The notes below the pieces were generated by a model that was not told the DNA's origin, made no database searches, and saw nothing but the letters and a program-made list of their open reading frames with translations. Source: JASHPR01 sp963815375 (GTDB lineage Bacteria; Actinomycetota; Actinomycetes; Streptosporangiales; Streptosporangiaceae). Taken from it: 64,000 nt of DNA. The stretch's first letter is position 1; each line of letters starts with the position of its first letter. The position numbers were made by a program, and so were the translations under genes. This document shows, piece by piece, positions 1-9,097 of the stretch. The stretch lies in NCBI GenBank assembly GCA_963815375.1, contig CAWFGX010000005.1, forward strand, positions 682,001-746,000. Direction: 5' to 3'.

Positions 1-159
1 ATCGACGCGGACCATGGCGCCTCCCTCACTGCTGGCGGCGATGGCCATGTTGCCGCGGATGAGGAAAGCGAGCCCGCCGAACATCTTCTTTTCGGTCAGC
101 TCGGGGTCGGGACCGATAAGCTGCCGGATCCGTCCAGCTAGCTCCTGGTCGTAGGCCAT
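1..159 (-). CDS. TfoX/Sxy N-terminal domain protein (5' part only)
   Basis: The first 53 codons of a minus-strand gene run off the left edge of the window. They read MAYDQELAGRIRQLIG, then LTEKKMFGGLAFLIRGNM, the pattern of the TfoX/Sxy N-terminal domain (lysine followed by MFGG and a hydrophobic strand). In actinomycetes such stand-alone proteins are usually about 110 residues and of unknown function; the family name comes from the competence regulator Sxy/TfoX, and no competence role is implied. The start at ATG 159 lies next to a remnant TetR-type gene reading the other way, so the two once formed a divergent pair. The family is recognised with good confidence but the C-terminal half cannot be seen. 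Confidence 0.75.
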   Translation of the reverse strand, partial: MAYDQELAGRIRQLIGPDPELTEKKMFGGLAFLIRGNMAIAASSEGGAMVRVD

Positions 160-715
160 GGCGCGATCGTACAGAGGGGCCTGCGGAGCCGCGAACACCC
201 GATCGGAGGGCCTCTGGGTACGGCTGGTGCCCCAGCGGCCACGGCCAGAGCCTCGACCCGTACTGGTTTCCCGAGGAGTTATCCCAGGACGTCCTTTCCC
301 AGCGACGGCGGAGAGCGGGCCGAATGACGAATCGGGCGTGCCCGGCGCGGCGTTGCGCCGGGGCACCAGGGAAGGCTCCCGGCTATGGCGTGAGCACGCG
401 CCCGCACTCCGGGCGATCGTCGAGAACTGGCAGTCTGACCCAGAGCTGGCCGCGCTGTGGACGGAGATGATGGAGGGTTTCACCGCGGTCGCGGCCGAGC
501 GTATTCAGGCCGACCGGGCTGCCGGGCTGGCCCCTGACCGGGACGACGATCCGCGAGTGCTGGCGAGCGTGCTGTGCTGGATGAGCGAGCGTGCCTGGTA
601 CCTGGCCGCCATCGGGCACTCTGGCTTCACCGACGAAGCCAGGCTCGCGGACGCTCTCACCGAGGTCTGGCAGGCCACGGTCTACGGCACTCCAGCCGGT
701 CCGCCCGGCGCTTGA
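158..715 (+). pseudogene. TetR-family regulator remnant (C-terminal ligand domain)
   Basis: The last 110 or so residues of this open frame (about 370-700) look like the helical ligand-binding domain of a TetR/EthR-type repressor: WREHAPALRAIVENW, then DPELAALWTEMMEGF, AAERIQADRAAGLAP and a closing MSERAWYLA segment. The first 65 residues are Arg/Pro/Gly rich and show no helix-turn-helix, so the DNA-binding half is missing or scrambled. Without it the product could not act as a repressor. The frame begins at the divergent TfoX-like gene, which the original regulator may have controlled. An alternative is a frameshift or replacement near 250-330; no clean N-terminal domain was found in the other plus frames. 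Confidence 0.55.
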
Positions 716-918
716 CCCTTGGTCCACCTTCGCGGGGTCGCGACAATCGACCGCAACAACGCCCATCGAAGGCGCAAGAATCAAACTCGGCGCGGCTGTG
801 GGTACTGCAATTTACGTAGTTAATTTCGTGCGGCTGCGTGATGAACTGCGGGCAAAGTCTTTCCTAACATTGACCTCATCCAGCCCGGCGGCGTCGCGGG
901 CGCATTCGGGGAGGTCAG

Positions 919-2326
919 GTGGAAATTGACGAGGTTGCCGCGCGTCTTGTGAGGCAGTATTGGGCGTTGCTCGTAATATGCACGCTTTTGCCGGTCGTGG
1001 TGGTCGCTCTTATTGTCGTGCGGCAGCCCGCCATGTACGCGGCTGATGCGCGCATCATCACGTCGAGCCAGGTGCCCGTTACCTCGTCAGCGGCCGACGC
1101 CATTGTCAGCCAGGTACAGGCCATCGCGACTGGGCCGACGTCGGCTGGCGCGGCGCTTCGGAATGCGGGCGTCCGGACCAACGTCGCTAATTTCGTCGTC
1201 AACCATGTCACAGTCAACGGCCTTGGCACCTCGCAGGTGGTTGACGTTACAGTCACCGACCCGAGCCCGCAGGTCGCGCAGAAGGCAGCCCGGGTGCTGG
1301 CCGACGAGGTAGTGAATGCGCTGAACAAGGTGAGTCAGGGCGGCCTCTCCACGACGCTGGCCGCTCTCGACTCCGAGATCGTCACCCTGACCGAGCAGCG
1401 CGCCGCGCTATCGGCCCAGACCGCGCAGAATCCGCAAAACCAGCAGCTGCAGGCCAAGCTGGCCGGCCTGGACGAGGTCATCTCGAACTTCACCAGCGAC
1501 CGCGGCCGGCTGCTGATCCAGGCCAGCACGCAGGGACTCGCCGAGGTCATCGACCAGCCCGGGCTGCCACAGGCACCCGAATCGAAAGGGCTGGCGCAGA
1601 AGCTCGGCCTGGCCGGGCTGCTCGGCCTCGTGCTGGGCATCCTGCTGGCTGCCGGCGCCGAGACGATCCGGCCGACAGTGCCGGGCGCGCGCAGGGTGAG
1701 CCGGCGGCTCAGCTCGCCGATGCTGGGCAGCCTGACCGAGACCGAGATGCACGGAACGCGCACGGTCACATTTGACAACGTCGCGCTCCGGGTCCGGCTC
1801 GCTGCCGCGAACGCCGGCGTGTCCACGGTGGCGCTAGTCGATGCCGAAGGGCAGCAGGCGCTTGCCGACCTGGCGGACAAGCTCACGCAAGCCAACTTGC
1901 CAGGCGTCCCCGGCACCGTTTGCGGCGGTTTCAAACGGAACCGACAACGGCGCCAAGCTTGCCACCACAGCGACCTTTACCGACTCCGCTACGCCGACTC
2001 TTGTGGTCGACCGGGCACCACATGTGGTCACCGACCGGGGTGCGGTGCGTGTCTTCTCGATCGAGCAGATCCAGTGTCAAACCGGGATCGACAAGGCTGG
2101 CATCGTCGTGCTGTCCGGCCCGGTTGCCAAGGTGTCTCGGATCTCAGCTCTCAGCGACCTGAGCGTCGCGTCGGGCTGGCCGATTATCGGAGTGATCGGT
2201 GTTCCCCGGCCACGCAACTGGCAGAAACCGTCGCGCGACCCCGAGGCCTCGGGGGTGCCGGATGCCAATGGCGCGATCGCGGGTGGTGTGATCGGTCCCG
2301 TCGCACAGACGACGGGCAAAGAATGA
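919..2326 (+). pseudogene. Wzz/CpsC-like polysaccharide chain-length protein, one frameshift
   Basis: First gene of the exopolysaccharide cluster. The GTG start at 919 follows GGGGAGG. Residues about 15-35 form a membrane helix (VVVVALIVV), a long periplasmic-type part contains a coiled coil near residues 150-195 (LTEQRAALSAQ), and a second helix (GLAGLLGLVLGILLAAG) is near 230-246: the two-helix layout of Wzz/CpsC chain-length regulators that control Wzy polymerisation. Around 1880-1915 the sense reading moves one base (+1) into the frame that ends in VSNGTDNG...VIGPVAQTTGKE at 2326. The original frame becomes Arg/Cys-rich nonsense there. The stop overlaps the next ATG as ATGA, which supports the shifted tail as the true end. 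There is no Walker A motif, so it is not a fused tyrosine kinase. The shift could be decay or a one-base sequence error. Confidence 0.75.
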
Positions 2327-3567
2327 CAGGGTCGGTGACGGGCGCCCGGCCGCTGGTGCCTTTCGCCAATGCGGAGATCGTGCCGGAGGCGCAGCAGGCG
2401 GCGCTTGAGGCGCTTCGGTCCGGCTGGATCACGATGGGTCCGCAGACCGCCGAGTTCGAGCGCGAGCTAGCCGCATACCTTGGTGCCCGCCACGTTGTTG
2501 CGGTCTCGACGTGCACCGGGGCCATCGAGATAGCGATCCGAGCGCTCCGGCTGCCGTCCGGAGCCGCGGTCCTGACACCGAGCTTGACATTCTGCGGAGC
2601 GGTGGCACCGATCCTGCATGCCGGACTGAGGCCGGTGCTCGTGGACGTGGCCGCCGACACCCTGCTGCCGACGTCGGCCTCGGTGGCGGCGGCCGCCAGC
2701 CGGGCCGCCCCGCCGGAGGCCATGATCATCCAGCACATGGGCGGCCGTCCGGCAGACGTCGCCCAACTGGCTGCCGCAGCCGGGCTGCCGCTGAGCCGGA
2801 TCATCGAGGACGCAGCGCACGGGCTGGGCGGCGAACTGCACGGAACGCCGGTCGGCGGCTGCTCGCACGCCGCCTGCTTCAGCTTCTACGCCACCAAGAA
2901 CCTGCCGATAGGTGAGGGCGGCGCGATTGCGACAGACGACGGCGAGCTGGCCGGCTACGCGCGGAGGATCCGGCTGCACGGCATGAGCCGGGATGCCTGG
3001 CGCCGCTACCAGCCCGGTGGTAGCTGGCGGTACGACGTGGCAGAGCCAGGGCTCAAGGCCAACATCACCGACGTCCAGGCGGCGATCGGCCGGGCCCAGC
3101 TCGCCTGGCTGCCACGGTGGCAGCAGCGCCGGGAACAGCTGGCTGCCCGGTACGACCACGCGCTGGCTCGCCTGCCCGGACTCGTGCTGCCATCCAGGCC
3201 CGCTGACGCCAGGCACGCCTGGCACCTGTACCAGATCCGGGTCACCGAGGAATTCGGGCCGTCACGCGACGACGTCATCGACGCACTGGCGGCGCAGGGC
3301 ATCGGCACGTCGGTCCACTTCATCCCCGTGCACCGGTTTTCGGGTTACCGGCACCTGCTCGGCCCGCAGGAGTGCCGGTCGGTACCGGTGACCGATCAGG
3401 TAGCTAATGAGATCTTGTCGCTCCCCATGTACCCCGCTCTCACCGAGGCCCAACTCGAGCACGTCACTACGGCCCTGCTGAACATGGCTGGCCGGCCCAC
3501 CCCGCACCTGGCTCTTCGCACAAGAAAAGGAGAAGAACGTGCTGAGCTTGCCGCGGATACGGCCTAG
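2323..3567 (+). CDS. DegT/DnrJ/EryC1/StrS sugar aminotransferase
   Basis: A 414-residue PLP-dependent aminotransferase that transfers an amino group to a nucleotide-linked keto sugar. Signatures: LVPFANAEI near the N-terminus, GWITMGPQTAEFE, an active-site block HAACFSFYATKNLPIGEGG whose lysine should hold PLP, and the C-terminal GIGTSVHFIPVHRF typical of the family. Length is normal (370-420). The ATG overlaps the stop of the chain-length gene (ATGA) and the next gene begins 28 bases before this one ends, so it is translated as part of the operon. The neighbouring CapD-type dehydratase makes the 4-keto sugars such enzymes use, suggesting an amino sugar in the polymer. The exact sugar cannot be inferred. 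Confidence 0.92.
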   Translation: MTGSVTGARPLVPFANAEIVPEAQQAALEALRSGWITMGPQTAEFERELAAYLGARHVVAVSTCTGAIEIAIRALRLPSGAAVLTPSLTFCGAVAPILHAGLRPVLVDVAADTLLPTSASVAAAASRAAPPEAMIIQHMGGRPADVAQLAAAAGLPLSRIIEDAAHGLGGELHGTPVGGCSHAACFSFYATKNLPIGEGGAIATDDGELAGYARRIRLHGMSRDAWRRYQPGGSWRYDVAEPGLKANITDVQAAIGRAQLAWLPRWQQRREQLAARYDHALARLPGLVLPSRPADARHAWHLYQIRVTEEFGPSRDDVIDALAAQGIGTSVHFIPVHRFSGYRHLLGPQECRSVPVTDQVANEILSLPMYPALTEAQLEHVTTALLNMAGRPTPHLALRTRKGEERAELAADTA

Positions 3568-5023
3568 CAACGGTGGTTCGGCGGGAATGAACACGCTGGT
3601 CGTGGGGGCCGGCGAAGCTGGAAGAACCCTGGCCCGCTCGCTGCGCCGGAGCCCGAACTACGGTCTAAGGCCCGTTTGCTTCCTCGACGATTCCCCCACG
3701 CTAGCCCGGGTTGCGGGGCTGCCCGTGTACCGGCCCATCTCCGCCCTCGCTGAGGTCGCGCGGACGTACGACGCCGATGCGTGCATCGTGGCGATCCCTT
3801 CGCTGCCGCCCCGGCGCCTAGCCGCCATCACCGAATCGGCCCGGACGGCCGGACTGCACGTCCGTTACCTGCCGTCGTTCCTTGCCGCCCTGGAGCGCGA
3901 AGCGCGGCTTTCTGACCTCCGCCAGCTTCGCGTCGACGACCTTCTCGGCCGCCGGGAGCTGCATGTGGTCAGCCGCAAGGCAGCGGAGCTGATCGCGGGC
4001 CGGCGCGTGCTGGTGACCGGGGCGGGCGGGTCCATAGGAACCGAGCTGTGCCGCCAGATCCGCAGCTTCGCGCCGCAGTCGCTGCACCTGCTCGACCATG
4101 ACGAGTCGAACCTGCACGGGCTCCAGCTCGAGCTCATGGGAAACGGCCTGCTGGACACCGACGAGATCATCATCGCCGACATCCGCGACCAGCGCAGGAT
4201 CGACCAGGTCTTCGCGGCCATCAGGCCCGAGCTTGTCTTCCATGCGGCTGCCCACAAGCACTTGCCGCTGCTGGAACGCCATCCGTGCGAAGCCGTCAAG
4301 TCGAACGTGCTGGGCACCCAGAACCTGGTGCAGGCTGCCGTCCGGCACCGCACGAGCAGCTTCGTCCTGATCTCCACCGACAAGGCAGCCGACCCCACCT
4401 CGGTCCTGGGCGCCAGCAAGCGCCTGGCCGAGCTGGTGGTACAGCAAGCCGCGGGTGGCCCGGTCACGCTAGCCTCCGTTCGCTTCGGGAACGTGCTGGG
4501 CAGTCGCGGGTCGTTTCTGTCCGTGCTAGCCGACCAGGTCGCTAAGGGCGAGCCGGTGACGGTGACACACCCAGATGTCTCCCGGTTCTTCATGACGGTC
4601 GAGGAAGCCGTGGGGCTGGTACTCGAGGCCGCCGCAATGGCCGAGTACGCGGAGACCTTCGTCCTCGACATGGGCGAGCCGGTCGAGATCGTGACGCTGG
4701 TCAAGAAGTACGCCGAGCAGATGAACCTTCCCGGCATAGAGATCAGGTTCACTGGCCTGCGCCCCGGCGAGAAGCTCTCGGAGAAGGTCTTCGCCAGCGC
4801 CGAGGAGCGGGTGCGCAGCGCTCATCCCAAGATCTGGGCGACCCGGCGCACCGAACCGCCGTCGGACTTTGGGACCCTGCTGACGACCCTGTATGCAGCG
4901 GCCGATGACGGCGACGCCGTACAGGCACGGGACTTGCTCTGCCAGCTCATCCCGGAATACCAGCCGTCGCCGCGGCCCGAGGCCCCAGTCAGCGCTGGTG
5001 CACCCTACCCGGATGGCTTCTGA
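3539..5023 (+). CDS. CapD/FlaA1-type nucleotide-sugar dehydratase/epimerase (soluble form)
   Basis: A 494-residue protein with two Rossmann units. The first (VVGAGEAGRTLARSL) is the CoA-binding-like domain of the WbpM/CapD family; the second (VLVTGAGGSIGTELCRQ) is the catalytic SDR domain with FHAAAHKHLPLLE, ISTDKAADPTS and GASKRLAE, and the closing FTGLRPGEKLSEKVF. Such enzymes dehydrate UDP-GlcNAc to 4-keto-6-deoxy sugars at C4/C6. The usual four N-terminal membrane helices are absent, so this should be a cytoplasmic version. GTG 3539 has a good ribosome site (AAAAGGAGAAG); a later ATG 3588 is a weaker choice. It pairs naturally with the preceding DegT aminotransferase for amino-sugar synthesis and ends by ATGA-type overlap with the HprK-like gene. 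Confidence 0.9.
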   Translation: MLSLPRIRPSNGGSAGMNTLVVGAGEAGRTLARSLRRSPNYGLRPVCFLDDSPTLARVAGLPVYRPISALAEVARTYDADACIVAIPSLPPRRLAAITESARTAGLHVRYLPSFLAALEREARLSDLRQLRVDDLLGRRELHVVSRKAAELIAGRRVLVTGAGGSIGTELCRQIRSFAPQSLHLLDHDESNLHGLQLELMGNGLLDTDEIIIADIRDQRRIDQVFAAIRPELVFHAAAHKHLPLLERHPCEAVKSNVLGTQNLVQAAVRHRTSSFVLISTDKAADPTSVLGASKRLAELVVQQAAGGPVTLASVRFGNVLGSRGSFLSVLADQVAKGEPVTVTHPDVSRFFMTVEEAVGLVLEAAAMAEYAETFVLDMGEPVEIVTLVKKYAEQMNLPGIEIRFTGLRPGEKLSEKVFASAEERVRSAHPKIWATRRTEPPSDFGTLLTTLYAAADDGDAVQARDLLCQLIPEYQPSPRPEAPVSAGAPYPDGF

Positions 5024-5997
5024 TGCGCGCGGTCACCACGGCCGGCGAGCGGGTGGCCGTGGATTGCCCGCTTCCGTGGCTCATGGCACTGCTCACCGAC
5101 AGCACCGGGGGTGAGCTGACGGATTCGGACATGGCGGGGGAGACAGTTCACATCGAGATACAGGCCAGCCGCCGGCCTTTCAGCCGTGAGGGCTGGACGC
5201 TGATCGGGCGTGGCAGCTGGGCCAGCGGACCGGCAGTGCTCGTCACGGACGCCTGCTCATCCGGCTTCGACCTTCGGGCCGAACCGCGCGGCGAGGTCCT
5301 GACGGTGACGGCGCGGTACCGCCCATCGCCGCGGACCCGGGCCGCCAACGTGCTGCTCGCCGGACGGTTCACGATGCTGGCAGCGCAGACGCTGCTGCAC
5401 TACCCGGCGCTCTGGTGGGCTTCGGTGCACGGCCGGGTTCCGCTGCACGTGTCCGTGACCTCCGCTGACGGCTCGGTGACGATGATCGCGGGGCCGGGCG
5501 GAGTAGGCAAGTCAACCCTCTTGTGCGCCGGGCTGCGCCGGGGCGAGCTCGCGACCGCGGACAACATCTGCGCATGTGACGGCGATGAGGCGTATGGCCT
5601 CGCCGAGCCGCTGCGCTTGAGCGGTGGTCCTGGCCGGGCATCGGCCTACCACGGCCGTCGTGAGCTGCCCCTGCCGTCGAGGACCGCGTTCCTTCGCCCG
5701 GACCGGCTTGTCGTTCTGCGCCGCGGCGCACAGGCCGCGCCGGCGAGCGTCGCAGAACTGCCGCCGACGGCGGCAGCGCGCGCCCTGGTCGCGGGCACGT
5801 ACATGGCCGGGGAACTGCGGCGGTTCTGGTCCTTCGCGGCAACGCTCGCGCTTGCCACCGGAATCGGGGACCCGCATCCGGACGTGTCTGGCGTTGCCGC
5901 GCGTCTCGCTGAGCGCCTGCCGTGCCTCGAGGTCCGCGTCCCGGAGGGCTCGCCCGTGCCAATCGGGGAGTTGCTGCGGCCGGCAGGTGCCCGATGA
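5023..5997 (+). CDS. HprK/PEPCK-fold kinase-like protein
   Basis: 324 residues. A clear P-loop, GPGGVGKST, is at residues 157-165, followed by LLCAGLRRGELATADNIC, the pattern of HPr-kinase-like (PEPCK fold) proteins found in many surface-polysaccharide and RiPP clusters. The first 140 residues form a beta-rich domain ending in ALWWASVHG. True HPr kinases phosphorylate a serine of HPr, but cluster-associated relatives have other, mostly unknown targets; the substrate here could be a sugar, a lipid carrier or a protein. The ATG at 5023 overlaps the upstream stop and its own TGA overlaps the glycosyltransferase start, so it is an obligate operon member. Family assignment is fairly firm; the role is inference. 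Confidence 0.75.
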   Translation: MRAVTTAGERVAVDCPLPWLMALLTDSTGGELTDSDMAGETVHIEIQASRRPFSREGWTLIGRGSWASGPAVLVTDACSSGFDLRAEPRGEVLTVTARYRPSPRTRAANVLLAGRFTMLAAQTLLHYPALWWASVHGRVPLHVSVTSADGSVTMIAGPGGVGKSTLLCAGLRRGELATADNICACDGDEAYGLAEPLRLSGGPGRASAYHGRRELPLPSRTAFLRPDRLVVLRRGAQAAPASVAELPPTAAARALVAGTYMAGELRRFWSFAATLALATGIGDPHPDVSGVAARLAERLPCLEVRVPEGSPVPIGELLRPAGAR

Positions 5998-7197
5998 GGC
6001 GGCGCTCGGTGGCAGTGATCGTGACCCGGCTGCAGGCAGGCGCGGGCGGCGTCGCCCTGCGCGGCGCGCTCTCCGTTGACCCGACGCGGTACGACGTGAC
6101 GATCATCTCCGGCGGCTCGGACGGCACCGCGGACGCGGACGGAAGCGGTGACAGTCTGCTCCGGCGCGCCACCGAGGCCGGCCTGCGGGTGATCAATGTG
6201 GCCCAGCTCGTGTCCCCGGTCTCGCCCGCTAACGACATCCGTACCCTGCGTGTGCTGACCGATCAGCTCGTGTCCGGCCAGTTTGACGTCGTGCACACCC
6301 ACAGCGCCAAAGCGGGCGCGCTCGGCCGGCTCGCTGCCGAGCGAGCCGGGACTCCGATGGTGGTGCATACCTTCCACGGCTTCCCGTTTCATGAGTTCCA
6401 GTCGAAGGTGCTCCGCGGCGGTTATGTCCGCATCGAGCGCTACCTGAGCCGCCGAACCGACGCGTTCCTGGCCGTGGGCGGAGCGGTGGCGGCGGAAGCT
6501 GTCCGCCGGGGCATCGCCGGGCCAGACCGGGTGCGGGTCATCAGCCCGGCGATCGAAAGCATCGTGTGCCCCGGCGGCCCGGCCGTGCGCGCCGGGGCCC
6601 GGAGCGCACTCGGCGTGCCGGTCGGATGCAAGGTTGTCGGCACGGTGGGCCGGATGGACTACCAGAAGGCGCCGGAGTCGTTCGTCGACGCGATTGCCCT
6701 GCTCGGCCTGGCCCGACGTGTTCGCGGTCTGGGTAGGCGACGGGCCGATGCGGCGGAAGACGGAGAAGCGGGCCGCGCGCCTGGGCTTGCAGGGCCGGTT
6801 CATCTGCACCGGTCATCGCGACGATGTTCCCGAGCTGCTCAGCGGACTCGACATCTTCGCGATGGCGAGCAGATATGAAGGACTGCCCTGCGCCCTGGCC
6901 GAGGCTATGGCCGCCGGCTTGCCTGTCGTGGCCACTGCCGTCAATGCCGTCCCCGACATGGTCCTGCCAGGCGAAACCGGTCTGCTCGCCTGCCCGGAAC
7001 GGCCCGACCAGCTCGCTGCCGCAATCGGATACATGCTCGACAAGCCGGCCGAGGCTGCCCGGATGGCCGCTGCCGGGCGGCAGCTGATCACGGGCAAGTT
7101 CACCGCGGAAGCCCTCGGCGAGGTACTGGAAGCAACGTATGAGGGCGGTGCCCGCACGACCCGGCCGCGCGACGCCGCGCTCGTCACATCCGCATGA
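5994..7197 (+). pseudogene. GT4-type glycosyltransferase, one frameshift
   Basis: Retaining glycosyltransferase of the GT-B fold. The N-terminal half (ATG 5994) contains DVVHTHSAKAGALGRLAAE and VVHTFHGFPFHEF, typical of sugar transferases that load a second sugar on a lipid carrier. Near 6700-6715 the sense frame moves +1: the acceptor half ends in FVDAIALLG and the donor half resumes as PDVFAVWVGDGPMRR, then FAMASRYEGLPCALAEAMA, the E-x7-E nucleotide-sugar motif of GT4 enzymes. Corrected length would be about 400 residues, normal for the family. Both sides of the break are well conserved, which favours a recent mutation or a one-base insertion error. The ATGA overlap with the previous gene sets the start. 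Confidence 0.85.
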
Positions 7198-7214
7198 GAG
7201 CTCCGGAGGATTTG

Positions 7215-8654
7215 ATGGATGTCACGATCATCGCCCGGGAGCCTCGGGGCGCTGGCCTGACGCCGCAGATATTCGACAGCGAGCAGATTCCGGCCGCGGC
7301 CGGGGCACTAGCCGACTTGGAGACCACGATCGGCAACGCCGACCTGGCGGCACCGCCGGTCGTGCTGCCGGATTTCCACCACAAGTCCGCCATGGAGCTG
7401 CCGTCCTCGGTTGCCGTGGCCACTCGGGCCTCGGTCCGGCCGACGCTCACGAGCGCGTCGGTCAACTGCGGCATGGCGCTGATCGCGTTCGGCTCAGACC
7501 GCCCATCGCGGGCCGGGATCGAGGAGTTCTACCGTCGCGTGCGCGAGCGATTCCCGTACCCGCCCGGCAGGAGCACGGAGCTCTCGGCCGGTGAGGTGCT
7601 CCGTTGTGCGGTGGACGGCAGTGCCTTCGCTGCCGAGCGTTTCGGCGCCGATCCGGCCAGCCTTGAGCGGGTCGAGGAGTTCGGCCGGCTCGACCTGGAC
7701 CGCTGGGACGGCGCTGACCGGCTCAGGCGCGAGCTGCCGTCATTGGTCCTGCACCTGGCCCGGATGAGGTTCGGCATGGTCGGCCCGACCAATCACTTCA
7801 TCGAACTGCAGCAGGTCGAGGAAGTGCTCGAGCCAGGGATCGCCGCGAAGCTCGGTATCGCACCAGGTCAGCTGACCCTGCAGTATCACGCCGGCGGCGG
7901 CGTCCTGGCGGGCGCGGTGGGTGCCATGTTCGGGCGGCGCAAGCACTACCCGCGGCAGCTTCGGGCCGCGATGGCGGTCGTCAAGCCGCTCTACCACGGC
8001 GCCACCGCTCGCTCGCTGGAGCAGCTCAGGCAAAGGTACCGGCTGTACTTTTCGGGCGGATGCCCGCCGGTAACGCTGGACAGTGACGAGGGCCGCCGCC
8101 TGATGCTGGCAAACGCCGCGGCGATGAACTACGGCTTCGCGTTCCGGCTCGCTGTCTATGCGGGTCTGAGCAAAATAGCCACCGACGTGTTCGGTGGTCC
8201 AGGTGGCGCGCTGGTGGTGGACTCGCCGCACAACTCGATCTACGAAGAGAAGGTCGGCGGTCAGCGGGCGGTCGTCCACCGGCATAACTCCTGCCGCGCC
8301 TACCCCGCCGAGCTGATGCCCGAGGGCACAACGTTCGCCGAGACGGGCCAGGCGGTCCTGGTGCCCGGAACGCACCGGACGTCGTCCTACCTCTGCGTCG
8401 GCGCCGGCTCAGCCGCGGCGCTGCACTCGGCCTGCCATGGTGCCGGCACCGTCGTCGGTGACTTCGCCAAGCGCGGCATCTCATCGGCAGACCCGCAACG
8501 CCGCAGCACGCTGCGGTTCCGCTATGACGGCAACGCCCCGGCCGACGTTCCGCACCTGGACGACAACGGCGTCAACGAGGTTCTGTCCGTTCTGGTCCGC
8601 GGTGGCCTCGTGCGCCCGGTGGCCCGGATGCGCCCGTTCGCGGTCCTGCACTAG
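7215..8654 (+). CDS. RtcB-family RNA ligase-like protein, diverged
   Basis: A 479-residue relative of the RNA ligase RtcB, which joins 2',3'-cyclic-phosphate and 5'-OH RNA ends using Mn and a guanylylated histidine. Aligned landmarks: LPDFHHKSA (res 52-60; PDVH block), SVNCGMAL (82-89) keeping the Mn-ligand Cys, GPTNHFIELQ, LQYHAGGG, VDSPHNSIYEE, AVVHRHNSCRA, PGTHRTSSYLC and ACHGAG, which carries the histidine guanylylated in known RtcB. The Asp normally three residues before the Cys is Ser here, and the VHRKGATRA block is altered, so metal binding or substrate may differ. ATG 7215 has GGAGGA just upstream; ATG 7194 overlaps the previous stop and is an alternative. Its place inside a polysaccharide operon is unusual for an RNA ligase. 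Confidence 0.85.
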   Translation: MDVTIIAREPRGAGLTPQIFDSEQIPAAAGALADLETTIGNADLAAPPVVLPDFHHKSAMELPSSVAVATRASVRPTLTSASVNCGMALIAFGSDRPSRAGIEEFYRRVRERFPYPPGRSTELSAGEVLRCAVDGSAFAAERFGADPASLERVEEFGRLDLDRWDGADRLRRELPSLVLHLARMRFGMVGPTNHFIELQQVEEVLEPGIAAKLGIAPGQLTLQYHAGGGVLAGAVGAMFGRRKHYPRQLRAAMAVVKPLYHGATARSLEQLRQRYRLYFSGGCPPVTLDSDEGRRLMLANAAAMNYGFAFRLAVYAGLSKIATDVFGGPGGALVVDSPHNSIYEEKVGGQRAVVHRHNSCRAYPAELMPEGTTFAETGQAVLVPGTHRTSSYLCVGAGSAAALHSACHGAGTVVGDFAKRGISSADPQRRSTLRFRYDGNAPADVPHLDDNGVNEVLSVLVRGGLVRPVARMRPFAVLH

Positions 8655-8662
8655 GAGCATCC

Positions 8663-9097
8663 GTGACCGCGCAATGGACGATCCCCGGCCAGCGATGGCG
8701 GCTGCTCGCGCCCGCCGGTGCCGAAGTCGTGGACCTGCCGTCGCGGCCACTTGCGATCTGCGGCACGGTCAGGCGGCTGCGAGCGCTGCCGTGCGGTTCG
8801 CCAGTCATCGTGCTCGATCACCGTCCCGGCTCTCGCCGGATCCGGCGGCTAGCTGCCGCCCGCGCGCTGACCATCGATCGCGAGTACGTCGCGCTCCCGT
8901 CGCTGCGGGCCGCGGTCGTGGTGGCCGAGGACTCCAGGGACTCGCTGCTGTGGACGTGCGCGTCCCTGGTCACTTCGCCGCCTGGGAGCACCTGGGCCCA
9001 CCGGCCGGCGCACGCGGCCGTCGGGTTGCTTCGGCGCTTCCCCGGTTTGCTCTCAAGGCTGGCGGCTGGCCGCGTTGTCGTGGGGAGAACAGCGTGA
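8663..9097 (+). CDS. small cluster protein of unknown function
   Basis: 144 residues from GTG 8663 (AGGAG seven bases upstream). It opens MTAQWTIPGQRWRLLAP, contains VVDLPSRPLAICGTVRRL and VIVLDHRPGSRRIRRL, and ends in a basic amphipathic stretch (LLRRFPGLLSRLAAG). No signal peptide, membrane helix or catalytic motif is evident. I do not recognise the family; the beginning vaguely recalls the N-terminal accessory part of some methyltransferase or glycosyltransferase proteins. It sits eight bases after the RtcB-like gene and overlaps the APH-type kinase by GTGA, so the three are probably co-translated and may work together. Codon use matches the neighbours, so this is a real gene. Confidence 0.6.
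   Translation: MTAQWTIPGQRWRLLAPAGAEVVDLPSRPLAICGTVRRLRALPCGSPVIVLDHRPGSRRIRRLAAARALTIDREYVALPSLRAAVVVAEDSRDSLLWTCASLVTSPPGSTWAHRPAHAAVGLLRRFPGLLSRLAAGRVVVGRTA

Noticed and set aside
5646..6809. 387-codon minus frame across the kinase and glycosyltransferase genes
   Set aside because: Antisense shadow, His/Arg/Pro-rich, spanning two real coupled genes.
8437..9093. Upstream extension of the APH-type kinase frame
   Set aside because: These codons read antisense-like nonsense through the RtcB and 144-residue genes; the GTGA overlap at 9094 marks the real start.
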